Assembly (NCBI RefSeq): GCF_028640845.1
Contig: NC_080539.1
Coordinates: forward strand, 175,842,736 to 175,906,735
DNA length: 64,000 nucleotides
Direction of reading: 5' to 3'
From: Ahaetulla prasina
Taxonomy: Eukaryota > Chordata > Lepidosauria > Squamata > Colubridae
Under the pieces are notes generated by a model. The model was not told where the DNA came from and did no database searches. It was given only the letters and a program-made list of their open reading frames with translations. The translations under genes and the position numbers were made by a program. How positions within the stretch are numbered: position 1 is the first letter of the stretch; each line of letters starts with the position of its first letter. Of this stretch, positions 43,631 to 55,849 are shown in pieces.

Positions 43631-43910
43631 CAGAGGTGGGTTTCAGCAGGTTCTGACCAGTTCTGGAGAACCGGTAGTGGAAATTTTGAGTAGTTCGGAG
43701 AACCGGTAGTAAAAATTCTGACTGGACTATTCTCTGCCTCCCAAGTCCCAGCTGATGGGGAAGAAATGGGGATTTTGCAGTAACCTTCCCCTGGATTGGG
43801 GAGGGAATGGAGATTTTACAGTATCCTTCTCCTGCCACACCCATCTAGCCATGCCACACCCACTAAGCCACACCCACCAGTAGCAAAAAAATTTTTGAAA
43901 CCCACCACTG
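43631..43910 (-). mobile_element. hAT-like MITE copy 4
   Basis: ATTTGATA (43623-43630) and ATTTGATG (43911-43918) agree at seven of eight bases. Ends CAGAGGTGGGTTTCAG and GAAACCCACCACTG, 280 bp. It lies 247 bp after copy 3, in the same orientation. Confidence 0.9.
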
Positions 43911-43919
43911 ATTTGATGG

Positions 43920-44635
43920 CAATATAGGTTTGACTACATGAATGTTCACTCAGGTGTGTGTATGGAAGGGGAGAAATAATGATGGCCTGAGCCCAACAAT
44001 GTTATTCCCAAACACCATGGCTTGCATTACATCTCAATGCATCATCATCATTCATATATAGCCTTTTTGGAATCTTTTTAATATTAATCCTATCAAAATA
44101 AGTTTATTGGTCTCATGCTTTATTTACAGACTAGGTTGGACTTTTCCCTGCCTGATGGTTAGACTTTACTAACAGGGGGCACTATGACCTTTTCTCCTAG
44201 ATTTTTGCTATTTTCCTTTTATTGAAATCATGGGGTAATCCCGTTCTGTGAATACAGTAAGGAAGTGAATCAATTCAGATTTGAGATTCAAAGCTGGCAA
44301 GATTCAATTTGAACTTATTCATGATTTGATTTGAGAAATGATTTTATCACAGGCTGAAATGGAGAAACATCTGAAGCCTGCAGCAGCTTTATATTTATGG
44401 TGGATTGCGATGAAAACAGAAGGAATGATAGACATATTCACTTTTTTTTTTACCAGCTGACTACAATAATATTTTGAAATAGTTCCTTTTTGCCTCTTTA
44501 AAGGCAACAATAGCTAGGATGAGAAAAAGAACAGAAGAAAATCTCCAAACTGCCCAAAATATAACCATTAGGGAAGCTACCCTTCAATTTAGAACTAAAC
44601 ACTTTAAAAAAACTGTTCAAAGAGTAAGATTTTAC
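43920..44635. other. no recognised gene or repeat
   Basis: Unclassified. Confidence 0.45.
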
Positions 44636-44640
44636 AAAAT

Positions 44641-44895
44641 AGAATAGAATAGAATAGAATTTTTTATTGGCCAAGTATGATTGGACACACAAGGAATTTG
44701 TCTTGGTGCATATGCTCTCAGTGTACATAAAAGAAAAGATACCTTCATCAAGAATCATAAGGTACAACACTTAATGATAGTCATAAGGTACAAATAAGCA
44801 ATCAGGAAACAATCAATATCAATATAAATTGTAAGGATACAGCAACAAAGTTACATTCATACAGTTATAAATGGAAGAAGATGGGTGATGATCAA
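44641..44895 (-). mobile_element. CR1/L3-type LINE 3' end with short (AGAAT)4 array
   Basis: Four AGAAT units lead into the same 3' sequence as at 21417 (TTTTTATTGGCCAAGTATGA, GGAATTTGTCTTGGTGCATA, AATATAAATTGTAAGGATAC). The array is much shorter than the 15 units at 21342. Confidence 0.85.
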
Positions 44896-45059
44896 CATTT
44901 CTAATCACTCATTTTTGGGGATGGTGGATTATTGTTCTACCAGTAGTAGATACAATTTATTGATAGCACTAACTTTTTCTCATGTAATACTTCCTTGACA
45001 AAGGTTTTTTTTAAAAACCTGACAAGTATGTGTGTTATCACTATTGCACAGGTAACAAA

Positions 45060-45500
45060 ATGATAGAAAGCAATATCAAAATTATATGCAGCAACTTAAA
45101 AGTAAGCATATTTATCTCAAAACTACTCATGCAGGGAAGATGGCACATGTTGTACAAGATAAGACTGAAATTGACAAGTTGGTGAAAGAAAACAGGAATG
45201 AAGAGGGAATGAAAGGCAAAACTGAAAGAGCTAAAGATATGCAAAACAAAGACATTAAGAACTCTTCTATAAATCAGACAAATAGCCTGAGAGTTAAGGA
45301 TGGATTAGGGTAAAAGAGGGATGATTTGAGGTAAGATAGCCACAGATAGCTACTGTTAAGAATAAACCGGGCTTTCAAAATTCAGCAGAATAAATCTAAG
45401 CCTCTCTTCCTCTTCTCTCTTCAAGGATATCTGGCTTACAAAATTCTACTGGAAGAATGAGATATATGTAGCCTCAAAGGTTTATTAAAAACTGGACATT
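45060..45500 (+). other. Lys/Glu-rich open frame, possible L1 ORF1 remnant
   Basis: The frame 45086-45313 is strongly charged (KLVKENRNEEGMKGKTERAK, then DMQNKDIKNSS) and stops at 45313. Such composition occurs at the N-terminus of squamate L1 ORF1 proteins, but it is also what AG-rich DNA gives by chance. No motif decides between them. Confidence 0.25.
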
Positions 45501-45623
45501 TTTTATTGAATCACCTTTCACTTTAATTAGCGCTCAGAATTTTGCACAGCTTAGTGTAAAAGAACCACCAAGCAAATTTCACCCTTTTGCACCACAGCTC
45601 CAAATCTGCCTTTGAGATCAATT

Positions 45624-45931
45624 CAGTGGTGGGTTTCAATTTTTTTTACTACCGGTTCTGTGTGTGTGGCTTGGTGGGCGTAACATGGCTTGGTGGGCAT
45701 GGCTTGGTGGGCTTGGCACGGGAAGGATAATGTAAAATCTCCATTCCCATCCCACTCCAGGGGAAGGTTACTGCAAAATCCCCATTTCCTCCCAATCAAC
45801 TGGGACTCAGTAAGCAGCGAATAGATGGGGGCGGGGCCAGTCAGAATTTTTACTACCGGTTCTCCAAACTATTCAAAATTTCCGCTACCAGTTCTCCAGA
45901 ACTGGTTAGAACCTGCTGAAACCCACTTCTG
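45624..45931 (+). mobile_element. hAT-like MITE copy 5, perfect 8-bp target duplication
   Basis: GATCAATT flanks it at 45616-45623 and 45932-45939. Ends CAGTGGTGGGTTTCAA and GAAACCCACTTCTG, core ACTACCGGTTCTGTGTGTGT with a repeated GGCTTGGTGGGC motif. Confidence 0.95.
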
Positions 45932-46257
45932 GATCAATTAGTAAGGGTTGATGCTGGGAAGGAAGGAGCACTTGATTCTCACACCAGAAACAGATACAAA
46001 GAGCTTCCGGGCACAAAAAGGAATGACCAAAAATAAATCAAATTGATGCAGGCAGAGGAAGAAGCTCATGGTTTGAACCTTTGGGTTAACTGAGTGATAG
46101 AGGGAGGAAAGCAGGAACCCTGTATGGTTCTTTGTGTGTATGGATCCCTATTTCTTTGCAATAAAACTATGTATCCCTCAGACTTGCATCTGGGAAGTTG
46201 CAATCATGCTCTCCCTGAAAGCTCTAATTCACACTCAAAGAGTTTTACTTACAATTA

Positions 46258-46614
46258 AAGGCAAGGCTTAAATAGATAGATGCTCTTGCAGAAACACACA
46301 GGGTGCCTTAGAGCATTTGACAACTGGCTCACCTTTATGGACCTTTGCAGTAGTCCATGGTCACATGACCGCAATTTACATTTTTTGCCAGTTTTTGCCA
46401 GTTTCTGGCAAAAATCACTATAGGAATACATGGATTCATCTAACGACCATGACATTAGCTTAATGGCTGTTGTGTTCATTTAAAGACTGCCACATTACTT
46501 AACAGCCAACACAAAAAAGTCATAAAATTGGGTCCAATCACATGGGTGCCTTGACCGTCATGACTTACAATAGAAATTTCAGGCTCCATTACTGTTGTAA
46601 GTTGAGGACTACCT
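46258..46614 (+). mobile_element. DNA-transposon remnant ending GAGGACTACCTG
   Basis: The right end GTTGTAAGTTGAGGACTACC and internal GGTCACATGACCGCAATTT, TTAACAGCCAACAC and CGTCATGACTTACAAT match the text of a common squamate DNA element with short TAAGT-rich motifs. The left end is too worn to define. Confidence 0.5.
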
Positions 46615-46624
46615 GTTGTGTTCA

Positions 46625-46846
46625 GAGAGCCTATCTGATATAGTGGTTAAGGCACCAGGCTAGAAACCCAGGAAACTATGGGTTCTAGTCCTGCCTAGGT
46701 AACCCTGGGCCAATCACTTCTCTCAGCTCTAGGAAGAAGGTACAACCACCTCTGAAAACCTTGTCAAGAAAACTTCACAGTCTTGTCTAGGCGTGTCACC
46801 AGAAGTCAACACTGACTCAAAGGCACATACACAAACACACAAAAAA
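46625..46846 (+). mobile_element. tRNA-SINE, family of 23005
   Basis: Head AGTGGTTAAGGCACCAGGCT, B-box-like GGTTCTAGTCC, body CCCTGGGCCAATCACTTCTC, AAAACCTTGTCAAGAAAACT and tail CAACACTGACTCAAAGGCAC with an A-rich end. Confidence 0.8.
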
Positions 46847-46849
46847 GTG

Positions 46850-47150
46850 TCTTAATTATGACAGAGATCAGCTTCTAAGATCTTAAGAAAATAGCTTTGG
46901 GTATCCCAAAGTTTAAAAACTGGGTTTTTCTGCCTTTAGATCATAATAGACTCCTAGTAAACTGTCTCTCAGACCAGGCTGTTGAAAGTATCTTCACTAT
47001 TTACACAGTGTTTTTGTCTGTTCCCAGTTCCTCTCTTCCTACCTTGCCAGTTTTGGCCTTCACACAAAATAACCTTCTTGTGTCTGCCTGGGAATGTGGA
47101 GCTAAGAGAAAGAGACTGAAGCTTGGAATGAAGTTTGCTAAATAATGTTG
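46850..47150. other. no recognised gene
   Basis: Short frames only. Confidence 0.4.
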
Positions 47151-47845
47151 ATTGGTTTATTTGATTTACCACAATCCTCAACAATTTTGCTTAGTGTACA
47201 AAATATGAATCCAGCCTCTGAAGGCCTGTTGAAAAAGTCCTGTCTTCACCACAATGTTGTAAGAGTAGTGGTCATCCTTGCCTTCTGGGTGGAAGATGTT
47301 CCAGTGGAAGGAAGTTCCCTCCATGAATGTGCTGTGAAAGAGCAGCTCTACATAGAGTGAGTTACAGGAATCCAGTCACAAGATGACTGAGACGTGAGTC
47401 ACCTTCATCAATGCCTCCTAATCTAGGTAAAACTGCAACTGGATCTGAGCAAAGTCTCATAGCTAGTTTCACATGCCTTCAAGGAACTTAGAGTTAAGGA
47501 GAACCCCAAGTTATGGGTTTGTTCTGAAATACAGTCCTTTCAAGAGTGAGTGTTGGTATTACACTGGAGGAGTTTTATTTAGTATGCACTTATAACAAAG
47601 CACAGTACAGACAGAATAAAATAACAATTGGTACGGTAATATATTGCTATCAATTATAACATCAAACAGGCTTTTGGATCATTGCTAAGTTAATTGACAA
47701 TTACAGTATAGTAAAGTCTGCCATTCAAAATTCAGAATCAAAAGCCTTCTAAATTAACAGCCACCCCACCTTGCTTGGATTGAGACTGTTTTTCCTCGGA
47801 AGCTCTATCACGTCTCCCTTTGGCTTGGGATACAGATCCCTAGCT
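47150..47845 (-). mobile_element. L2-like LINE remnant
   Basis: The minus strand keeps KTGLFQQAFRG-like codons near 47235, equivalent to the LKTWLFQQAF block of L2-group C-termini. The plus-strand text around 47280-47330 (GGTGGAAGATGTTCCAGTGG) has the layout of these LINEs. Decayed and shifted; the 5' limit is uncertain. Confidence 0.45.
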
Positions 47846-50485
47846 GGGTAACTTTAGCATATTGATATACCTCACTCTGAACAGTAAATGTTTTCTACCA
47901 GTTATTAAACAGGATTGGGAATAGGATCAATGGGGTCCTATGTCCTGTGAAGCATCCACCAACGAAATGCCCAGGATGTGGACCCTTCACCATTGGAAAC
48001 CATCCATTTCCAGGTAGAACCACCACAAAATGGTGTCTCCAACTTCCAACCCCCACAAGTGGCCCAGAATGCCTCTTTGCTTGTCAATATAGAAGATTGC
48101 TGAGAGATCCCACATCTATGACAGCAATTTCTGCCCAGACCTGAATCCTGACTGCTAAAAGTTAAAATAATCCATATCCTCATCCCCCCCACAACTTTGT
48201 ATTTCCCCCCCTTACCACTTTCTCAACCACCTTCCACAGAAGAGGAAAGTTGGATATAGGACAGTCATTATGAAGTAAAAATGGAGCTGGCTTATCTGTT
48301 CACTCATTTGTGTTTTCTAGAACCATGATTTTCCATGATTTCATCCTGGATAGAGACCAAGAACTCATGATATATATTTTGGAAAACTATTTCATATGTC
48401 AGATGTACGACTCTGCCAATCATTCATAACTGGATGGTGAATCAAAGGGAAAAAATACTACTTTTGAGCAACACCTTCATTGCTACATTATCTAGTAACA
48501 AGACAATTGGCTTAATCTTCGATATATATCTGAGTTTGCTTATAATAACTCAGACAGAAAGCAATTGTGCAAAAGGTATTTTAGTTTAACTGATGACCAA
48601 CATAAAGAATTGCAAGATAACATAGTTAATATACAAATATCCATTCAAATATTAATAAACCATAACATAAAATTATGAACATTAAATCTATGTTATAACC
48701 CACTTCAAGACTTTATTTCAAGGCTTCAAGGCAAGGTTATCACCTGCACCTGCTGCCTAATGCTTCTCAGCCTTTCTCCATATTTAGAAGCCTCCTGTTT
48801 TCTCCAAGAATTCCAGACTGCATACCAACTTCTCAAAGATGCTAATTGCAAAGCCTCCTACAAATATTCTGCTGATCAACACTGCCAGGAGAGCATTGCT
48901 GTTGCACATCGGGTTTCTTATCACTATATCCCTTAAGAAGCTGGATCACTGTAATATATCCTGAGTTGCCTTTTGTCTTCATTTCCCACCCAAACTGAAG
49001 TTACATCCTCTTTTCCCAATATGTAGCCATGCTTTTTGGACATTCAGGAATATCGAATGAATTGGAACAACACCCACAAGAAACATATCATGAGAACCAG
49101 CAAATGAGTTTCATTTGGAGTATCCTTACAAGACCAAATCATGTTCAGACTTCAATTAATAGTTTTGACTCTGAGGGTCAGAAAATGGGGGATTTAAAAT
49201 GGGGGATTGAGATATTGCAGTGTCTACAAATAGGAACTAGAGGAAGAATACCTGGGAGAGTCTGACAAGGATAGAAAAGACTATAAAGAGAGATTCTCTC
49301 CAACTCCAACCGGATAAGAAACAGCTGTTCAGTCCTGAGATCTCAGCCAAGGAGAAGAAAGGGTTGGAAGAGGTGAAGGGCGAAAATTGTGAGCAAACCT
49401 TTCTTACTGAAGCCAGAAAAGAAATGAACATTTCAGCCCATCTAATATGTATAGCTGTGGTAGTGGGAAGGGGGGACTTTGTCAGCTTCAGTTGATTGTC
49501 TCCAATGGATAAAGGGAGAGAGCGGCAGATATTCCTGGACCAAACACTTCTATCTCCAAAAGAGGTGTGAGAGATAAAGATAGAAAGAGCCATGGGGTCA
49601 AACTTAGAGCTGGTGAGGTAAGTGCCACTGATTCTCATGCCAGAAAGCTTTTCTTTTCCTGCTCCAAACAAGAGACAGCTGAGCAAAGATATTAAGGGTT
49701 GGAAAAATGCAGCCAAATGTCCATTAACTTAAAAATACAGGAAGAGGCCTAGAATTTAAACTTTGGGACTGATGGGAGACTTCATGTTTCTGACTTTTTA
49801 TATTTATTTAGTGTATGGCACACAATATCAGGGAAATCTGCACATGGTAGACACCCAATGCAGTCCTGACAGGCTAGAATGCCAAGTCATTCTGTTCTGC
49901 ACTTACACGCCTATCCTTGGTGTAAAGCAAGGGGCGAATGATCTTTACACCAATTAACTTGTGTCGCTCGGGTTGCTGACTCTCTGCCTGTCTCACCTCA
50001 CCTTGCCAACTGTTGTGATGCCTCATGTGTCCAGCCAAGTCTAGCACCAGCTTCTGCTCTCCACACACACAAACACAACTAGAGTTTTCCCACCAAAGTG
50101 GTATCCATTTATCTATTTGCAATATTGCATGCTTTTAAACTGCTGAGTGGGAAGGAGCTAGGGATCAAGTGAAGGGAGCTCACTCTGTTTCACAGAGGTA
50201 GGCTCTAATTGCTGGAGTGCAGACCATTTTGACCAGCAGTTCCAGCATCATTAAACCTCTGTGCCACCACGTGCCCTATGTTTCTGACTGGGAATGTGGC
50301 ACTGAGAAATGATGTTTATAACTATGCCAACTACTATGGAGACTTAACTCTTAATCTCCCAGGTTCTTATGCTGATCTCATATATTTAAATGGGTGAAGA
50401 AGGAGGACTGATCCAGTAAAGTGTTGCCCATTCTTTTCCATTCAAGATATTGATCGTGAGGTGGAGACCTCATGATCTCAGATAA
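47846..50485. other. no recognised gene or repeat
   Basis: Includes the longest unassigned frame in the window (49716-49237 minus, 159 codons) and an overlapping plus-strand stretch (49262-49492, 76 codons after a stop-free upstream run) rich in Lys/Glu. Neither shows a signal peptide, domain or splice context that I can name. Confidence 0.4.
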
Positions 50486-50488
50486 TAC

Positions 50489-50632
50489 ATGCATTACCTG
50501 TTAGACCTGAGGTAAGCAAGGGAAATTGCTGGTATAACATCCACCTGGCTCCCTATCAACAATCTTTCTTAAACCCCTGGATCTCATAGCTCAGCTGGTG
50601 TTGGAGTCTTCTACTCTTTGGGGTGGAAATAT
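50489..50632 (+). repeat. dispersed repeat unit, copy 1
   Basis: About 140 bp with landmarks TGTTAGACCTGAGGTAAGCA, ATAACATCCACCTGGCTCCC and CATAGCTCAGCTGGTGTTGG. A diverged copy in the same orientation is at 51300. The family is unknown to me. Confidence 0.7.
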
Positions 50633-51299
50633 TAATCATGAAACCAAAACCAAGTTCTTGAAGTAAATCTGATCATTTACATCAACAAGTGATGTAACCC
50701 TGTGGGTTTTAAATAGCTCCTAATTAGTAAGAAGTTTTAATGGTCTCCTGAGTTGTACAGTTCCCTGATATAATTGAGACCCCTGCAAATAAAATTGATT
50801 CATCCAATGTACAATATAGAAGCATCTTGAAAAAGACAAACTTTCTTAGGTAGGGCAGAGAAAATATTCAAACACATCCTCATCTTTTCAGATAGACGGT
50901 ATATTTCCTGTCTCTCTTTTTAAAGAACATGATATCTTCATTCCAAAAATTCTGTTTTTATAGGCTTTGGTAGAATTTCCACTGTATTCCAGACTTTGTA
51001 AGATCCTAAGAATAGTACAGTGCAGGATGGTGCCAGTTCATTCTCTGGAAAAGCTGTTGACTCCAAGCAATCTAAGCAGCCCTTTCGTCCTGTCAAATCT
51101 GATCTCCATTGTTACAGTGCAGAGGAGGGAGTGCATGAACTAAAGTCCAGATGTTATTCTCTAAATATCCAAGCATCGTATGTTACAATAGGTAAGGCCG
51201 AACCATCTGTATTTTTTTCCCATATCAGCAACTGATTAAATAAATAGGGTTTCACAACACTGATGCACTAGATAGATAAGAAATTACATTTAGGCCAAA

Positions 51300-51437
51300 T
51301 ACTTGCATTATCTGTTAGACCTCGAGGTAAGCAAAGGCAATTGCAGGCATAACATCCACCTTGCTCCCTATCAGCAATCTTTTTTAAGCCCCTGGAATTC
51401 ATAGCTCAGCTAGTGTTAGAGTCTTCTCTCTTTGGGG
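51300..51437 (+). repeat. dispersed repeat unit, copy 2
   Basis: TGTTAGACCTCGAGGTAAGC, ATAACATCCACCTTGCTCCC and CATAGCTCAGCTAGTGTTAG match copy 1 across its full length. The flanks do not match. Confidence 0.7.
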
Positions 51438-51439
51438 AC

Positions 51440-53190
51440 ACCAATCTCCATGCTGTGGGGTAAGATCTGGTGAGTTTTGGGCTGTTGTTCCCTTCGTGGC
51501 AACTGTAGATGGTCCCAGGTAATCTTAGGCAATATATGCATGAATGGTCATATGCTAGGCCTGATTTGCTGATGAAAGAACAGAAGAGATGCCTTGAGGA
51601 GCAATGGCAGAAAAGAACAGCGAAGATGACCAAACATGGCTGCAATGGTGACAGTATGCAATGCTGATTAGAAGAAGGCTTCATGATTATTATTTTTGCA
51701 GTTATTGTGTACCTACATATTCTTGTCCAGTGGCCTTATTCACATTTATAGGAAGAGGAATCTATACCTGCAGAATATCAGCCTCAAAATTTGAAATTGA
51801 CTCCACCAGCGATCATCAGAAGCAGGTGTAGGAAAAATTCTCAAAGATCTTGATTCCAAACCACAGCCTAGGAGAAGTCCAGATAGCTGAGCAGAGGTGC
51901 TTTTCTCAGGTCCTTGAGAGTGGCAGTGACCTTCATTGGCCTACAGTACATCATGCTAAAGCAATCACCAGCTGTTGATTTCTCCAGTGGGAACAACTAT
52001 TCCAACCTCAGCAATGTGCTCTTAGATCCATAAATCTTGAATCTTGGTGCCTTGAATTCTGAATAGATTAATCACATCTACATTCCCAGACTCTTTCTGG
52101 ACTCTGCTACCCATATATAGATTTCTGTTTGGACTACATTTGCTCAGGCAAAGTCTTACTGTCTTTGGAGTGTTTTTGGTGAGGGCTTGGAATGCATGCC
52201 AGTGCTTTGCCTGCTTTTGTAACTTCTTGCAATCCAAAATTGTTGCACAACTTTGCCTATAAATGGGACAAACTATATCTTCTGGGAAAATGGAGATGAA
52301 GATGCTCCAGTGGTGACTATCACATGCAAGATTATTCTGAGAACTATAGAGCTCCCAATCTAATTAATATTTCAAAGATTGTTATGGCAGTAAGTTGGAG
52401 AACGGATGGCCTTTTAATACGTTTTGGTTTTCTTTTTTAAAAGAGTGGATCCATTTTGCACTAAATTCATTTTATTTTTATTTTCTTATTGCTTATTGTT
52501 TTGGTAAAATATGTGTTTTATGCTAATGGTAAAATGGCTTTGCCTTGAAATTTGATGTTATATAATTATTTTTTTAAAGGAGCTTTTTAAGATTTCTTAA
52601 AATATCTTTTTAAGAACATTACATAAAAACAAAGCATCTAAAATTATATAATGCATAAACAATGATATTTTCTTAGACAAAGAGCACAAATAAAATGAAT
52701 TTAAAAGCTCTTGCAGGCTGAATCTTACAATATTGACATATAACTTACTAAAGTCTTTCATAAGATTGATACAATATTTATTTTACTATTGAGTTGATCC
52801 TGACTGGTCATATCTTTATGCTGAGATTTATTTTGAAGCAAGATGGTGATTGGAATATAGGAAGCCATGGCTTCTATGTAATTAAATTACAGGCTAGAAC
52901 ATTTTAATAGCAGCACCCTAAGTGACATTTCCTTGTGGGATAGATCTAATTGGTATCTTCCCTGCTCAGCTTCTGGAGGGTCATAGAGCTATTATACTTA
53001 ACTTAGGTTTGATACTTGATTCTTTTCTCATGGAGATTCTAATCTAATCTTCTCTTGGAGATCCGTCTGTTTTGCTCTTTACTTTTGTGTTAATGTACTA
53101 CTTGAAGCTTTGTTTAGGACAAAAGGGGAGGTTACAACTATTTAAACAAGGGGAAACCAAGGTAAATAAAGTTTCATTAAGCAGGATATA
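51440..53190. other. no recognised gene or repeat
   Basis: Unclassified, AT-rich after 52400. Confidence 0.45.
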
Positions 53191-53194
53191 GAGA

Positions 53195-53400
53195 ACACCT
53201 ATTAGCTGGTGTAGCAGCTAAGGCATAAGAATTCTAGCCCCGCATTCACCACAAAGCCATCTGGTGACCTTGGGATAGTCCCTCTCTTTCATCTCTAGGA
53301 AGAAGGCAAGGGCAAATCATTTATGAAATCTTGTCAACAAAACCTCAGGAACTAGTCCAACTAGTCACCAGGAGTCAATCATGACTTGAAGGGACCCAAA
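53195..53400 (+). mobile_element. tRNA-SINE, family of 23005 and 46625, degraded
   Basis: Landmarks GGTGACCTTGGGATAGTCCC, AAATCTTGTCAACAAAACCT and CACCAGGAGTCAATCATGAC in the family order. The head is badly worn. Confidence 0.6.
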
Positions 53401-53404
53401 AGGG

Positions 53405-54890
53405 GGGGGGGATAGGATCAGGCCTATGTTTCCTGAGGTTAGAGAACAAGCTAAAAGCTCATTCAACTGTGGGCCGTTATGTTGAACATTAGTTAAGAAC
53501 ACCTATTTTAGAAAAGAGCTTTGTTCATCTTGACAAATATTTCTAGAGCCCTTAAAACATTTTTTTTAAGCTGAAGGGTTAATCAAACTGGTAGCACAAT
53601 CCAACTTTGTATAATTCCCTTCAAAGAGTTAAAGACCTTCATGGTTATAGAAATGAGGAAGAGAGCAGAGATACATAAAAACAGCTGGATATAAAACTAT
53701 GAGCAACTATTCTCAGTTCACTAGAAGAGATTAAAGGCACTGAGAAATTGAGAAAACTATACGACGACAACAACAGAATATGAAATTATCAGAGAAAGGA
53801 AACAAATAACATTATATAGAAATAATCTTTTAAAGATTTATATCTCAGAACTTATTTTTTCCGGGGGGTTTGGATTTTTATTTTTTAAAAATACAACACA
53901 TCAATACAGGAACAGTGCTGCATCTGGGTATCATTCATTTTGGATAAGTGGCAATAATAATATTAATAATATTTGTTACATTAATCAAACTTATGAAATC
54001 ATAATGTTAATATACATGTTTGTTTTAAAGTAGTTATTCAATACTTCAGTGTTCCATTTTAATGCCAATCACAATATTATTTGAGTTTACATAGTAATGC
54101 CATCTTTCAGCTTCTAATCTTTCCTTCTGCAGGGCAGCCCTCTTTTCTTCACCACCCCTACGGGGTGGCTTTAGCTCCTTTTGGAGCCCTCCAATGGGGA
54201 GAACTCAGCGCAGTAGTGTGGCGACCCACTCCTCACATCCGATGTCGCCGTGACATCAGCTGGAAGTCCTTCTGTTTAAAAGGAAGTGTCCTATCTGCAG
54301 TCAGACAATGTCAGTTTCATGAGACAGACCATATCCAAAAACTCCATGGAAGACTAAAACCAACTTTTATTTAGATTGGCTATAGTAAGAGAATCAGGCA
54401 AGTCTGATATTGCCTCCCCTCTTGCATACTGATGTGAATTAAGGAAGGGTCTGCCTGAGAGCTTTCACAAACCTAAATTCTTTGGATTTAAGTCATGTTT
54501 AGCTCCTTGTCACCTTGACAACAATCTTGCTTATCTCCCTCAGAGTCATCTTCTTAACTCTCAACAGACAGGATGTTATTTGTCACTAAAGATATTGAAA
54601 ATGAAATTACAACAGAACTACATGTAATAGAAAGTCTTATAAAACATAAGTAAGTTCTGTTGCATTGCATACTGGACTCTTATTATATCTCCATATTTTA
54701 CCTCTTAGTAAGTGGAACTTACTAAGTTACCTCTTAGTATGGAAAGAGGAGAAGGAAGAAGAGGAATTCATAACATGAGTAGAATAAAATTTATAGTACA
54801 TGCAAAATCCTGTGAAGTGAAGGGAAAGTAAAAACTTACTATGCCTATGAGTTGTAAATGTGACTATCCAATTGGGCTAAATTCAACCTA
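53405..54890. other. no recognised gene or repeat
   Basis: A GC-richer patch (54120-54260, frame 54081-54374 plus) stands out from AT-rich surroundings but has no family features. Near 54705 a small CTTAGTAAGT...ACTTACTAAG inverted repeat overlaps a direct repeat CCTCTTAGTA. Confidence 0.45.
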
Positions 54891-54894
54891 GAAC

Positions 54895-55245
54895 TGGGAT
54901 GGAATTTACTTCTTTGATTAGAGGAAGGACAATATTACACATTTATTGGTGATTGGAAAGCCCTTATGGACTTTTTGCATAAAAAGGGGGAAATGAATTT
55001 GTAATTTATGATTTTGATATTTAGATAGGGCAGATTATAGAAAGAAGAGATGTAACTTTAGAGAGTGGGGTTAAAATATAATTGCATTTGCAATTGCTGT
55101 GAAGAGTATTAGAAGCCACTTCTTGGTATCTTTCACTTTTTCTACTTTTTTTTCTTATTGCACATATAGCTTTTTTTGTTTATTTCTCTCTTTCCTCTCT
55201 CTATATAAAGAATTGGAATGGAATTTGTATTAATTTGTATAGCAA
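54895..55245 (+). mobile_element. L1 LINE 3' end
   Basis: Shares ACTTCTTTGATTAGAG, GGCAGATTATAGAAAGAAGA and AGAAGCCACTTCTTGGTATC with 9380-9600. It ends in T-rich, CTTT-rich sequence. Adjacent codons GDWKALMDF correspond to the L1 C-terminal FIxDWKPFxDF-type motif. Confidence 0.65.
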
Positions 55246-55249
55246 TGTC

Positions 55250-55620
55250 CAGCAAAGAAGATGGAAGCCTAGAGGAGGACTAGCAACTTTAGTTAGATTT
55301 TCAGCTGAAATGTGTCTCCTGGATCCACTAGGACATGCCCACACCTGGTTTAGCAAAGGGAAAAAAGTCCCAATACATCATGTGACGCCACCGTGACAAT
55401 GTGAGTTTGACACCCCTGCACTAGTTGAAGCTTCTCTTTTGGGTCTGAAAGATTTCTGTATTCTCCCTTCAATATATACATGCCTACTTTTAGGAGAGAT
55501 GCTAGATTAAAAACAAGTGAAGGATATTCATCTGAAAGAAACATAACTGAAATCATTAATGCAATGTAGTCATTGACTTAATATCCACATAGGAAGACCT
55601 TTTGTGCCACAGAAGAAGCA
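55250..55620. other. no recognised gene
   Basis: Short frames only. Confidence 0.4.
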
Positions 55621-55625
55621 TTAAA

Positions 55626-55844
55626 TAGCAATAGCAATAGCATTTAGACTTATATACCACTTCATAGTACTTTACAGCCCTCTCTAAGTGGTTTACATAG
55701 TCAGGCTATTGCCCCCAACAGTCTGGGTTCTCATTTTACCCACTTTGGAAGGATGGAAGGCTGAGTCAACCTTGAGCCAGTGAGATTCAAACTGCCCAAC
55801 TTCTGTCAGCTGGCAGTCAGCAGAAGTAGCCTGCAGTACTGCAC
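55626..55844 (-). mobile_element. CORE/MIR-like tRNA-SINE, head truncated
   Basis: Minus-strand copy of the family at 7171, from the ATAGCAATAGCAATAG tail in plus-strand text through CAACAGTCTGGGTTCTCATT to CAGTAGAAGTAGCCTGCAGT-like text. The outer head is replaced by an AAATAAATAATT stretch. Confidence 0.75.
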
Positions 55845-55849
55845 AAATA

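Noticed and set aside
45086..45313. Confident L1 ORF1 gene
   Set aside because: Only charged composition supports it; no RNA-binding or coiled-coil signature strong enough.
50489..51437. LTR pair of an 800-bp retroelement
   Set aside because: No TG...CA ends, no primer-binding site and no target duplication; left as an unnamed repeat.
54081..54374. 97-codon gene in a GC-richer patch
   Set aside because: Composition stands out, but no motif or splice context; more likely part of an unknown repeat.
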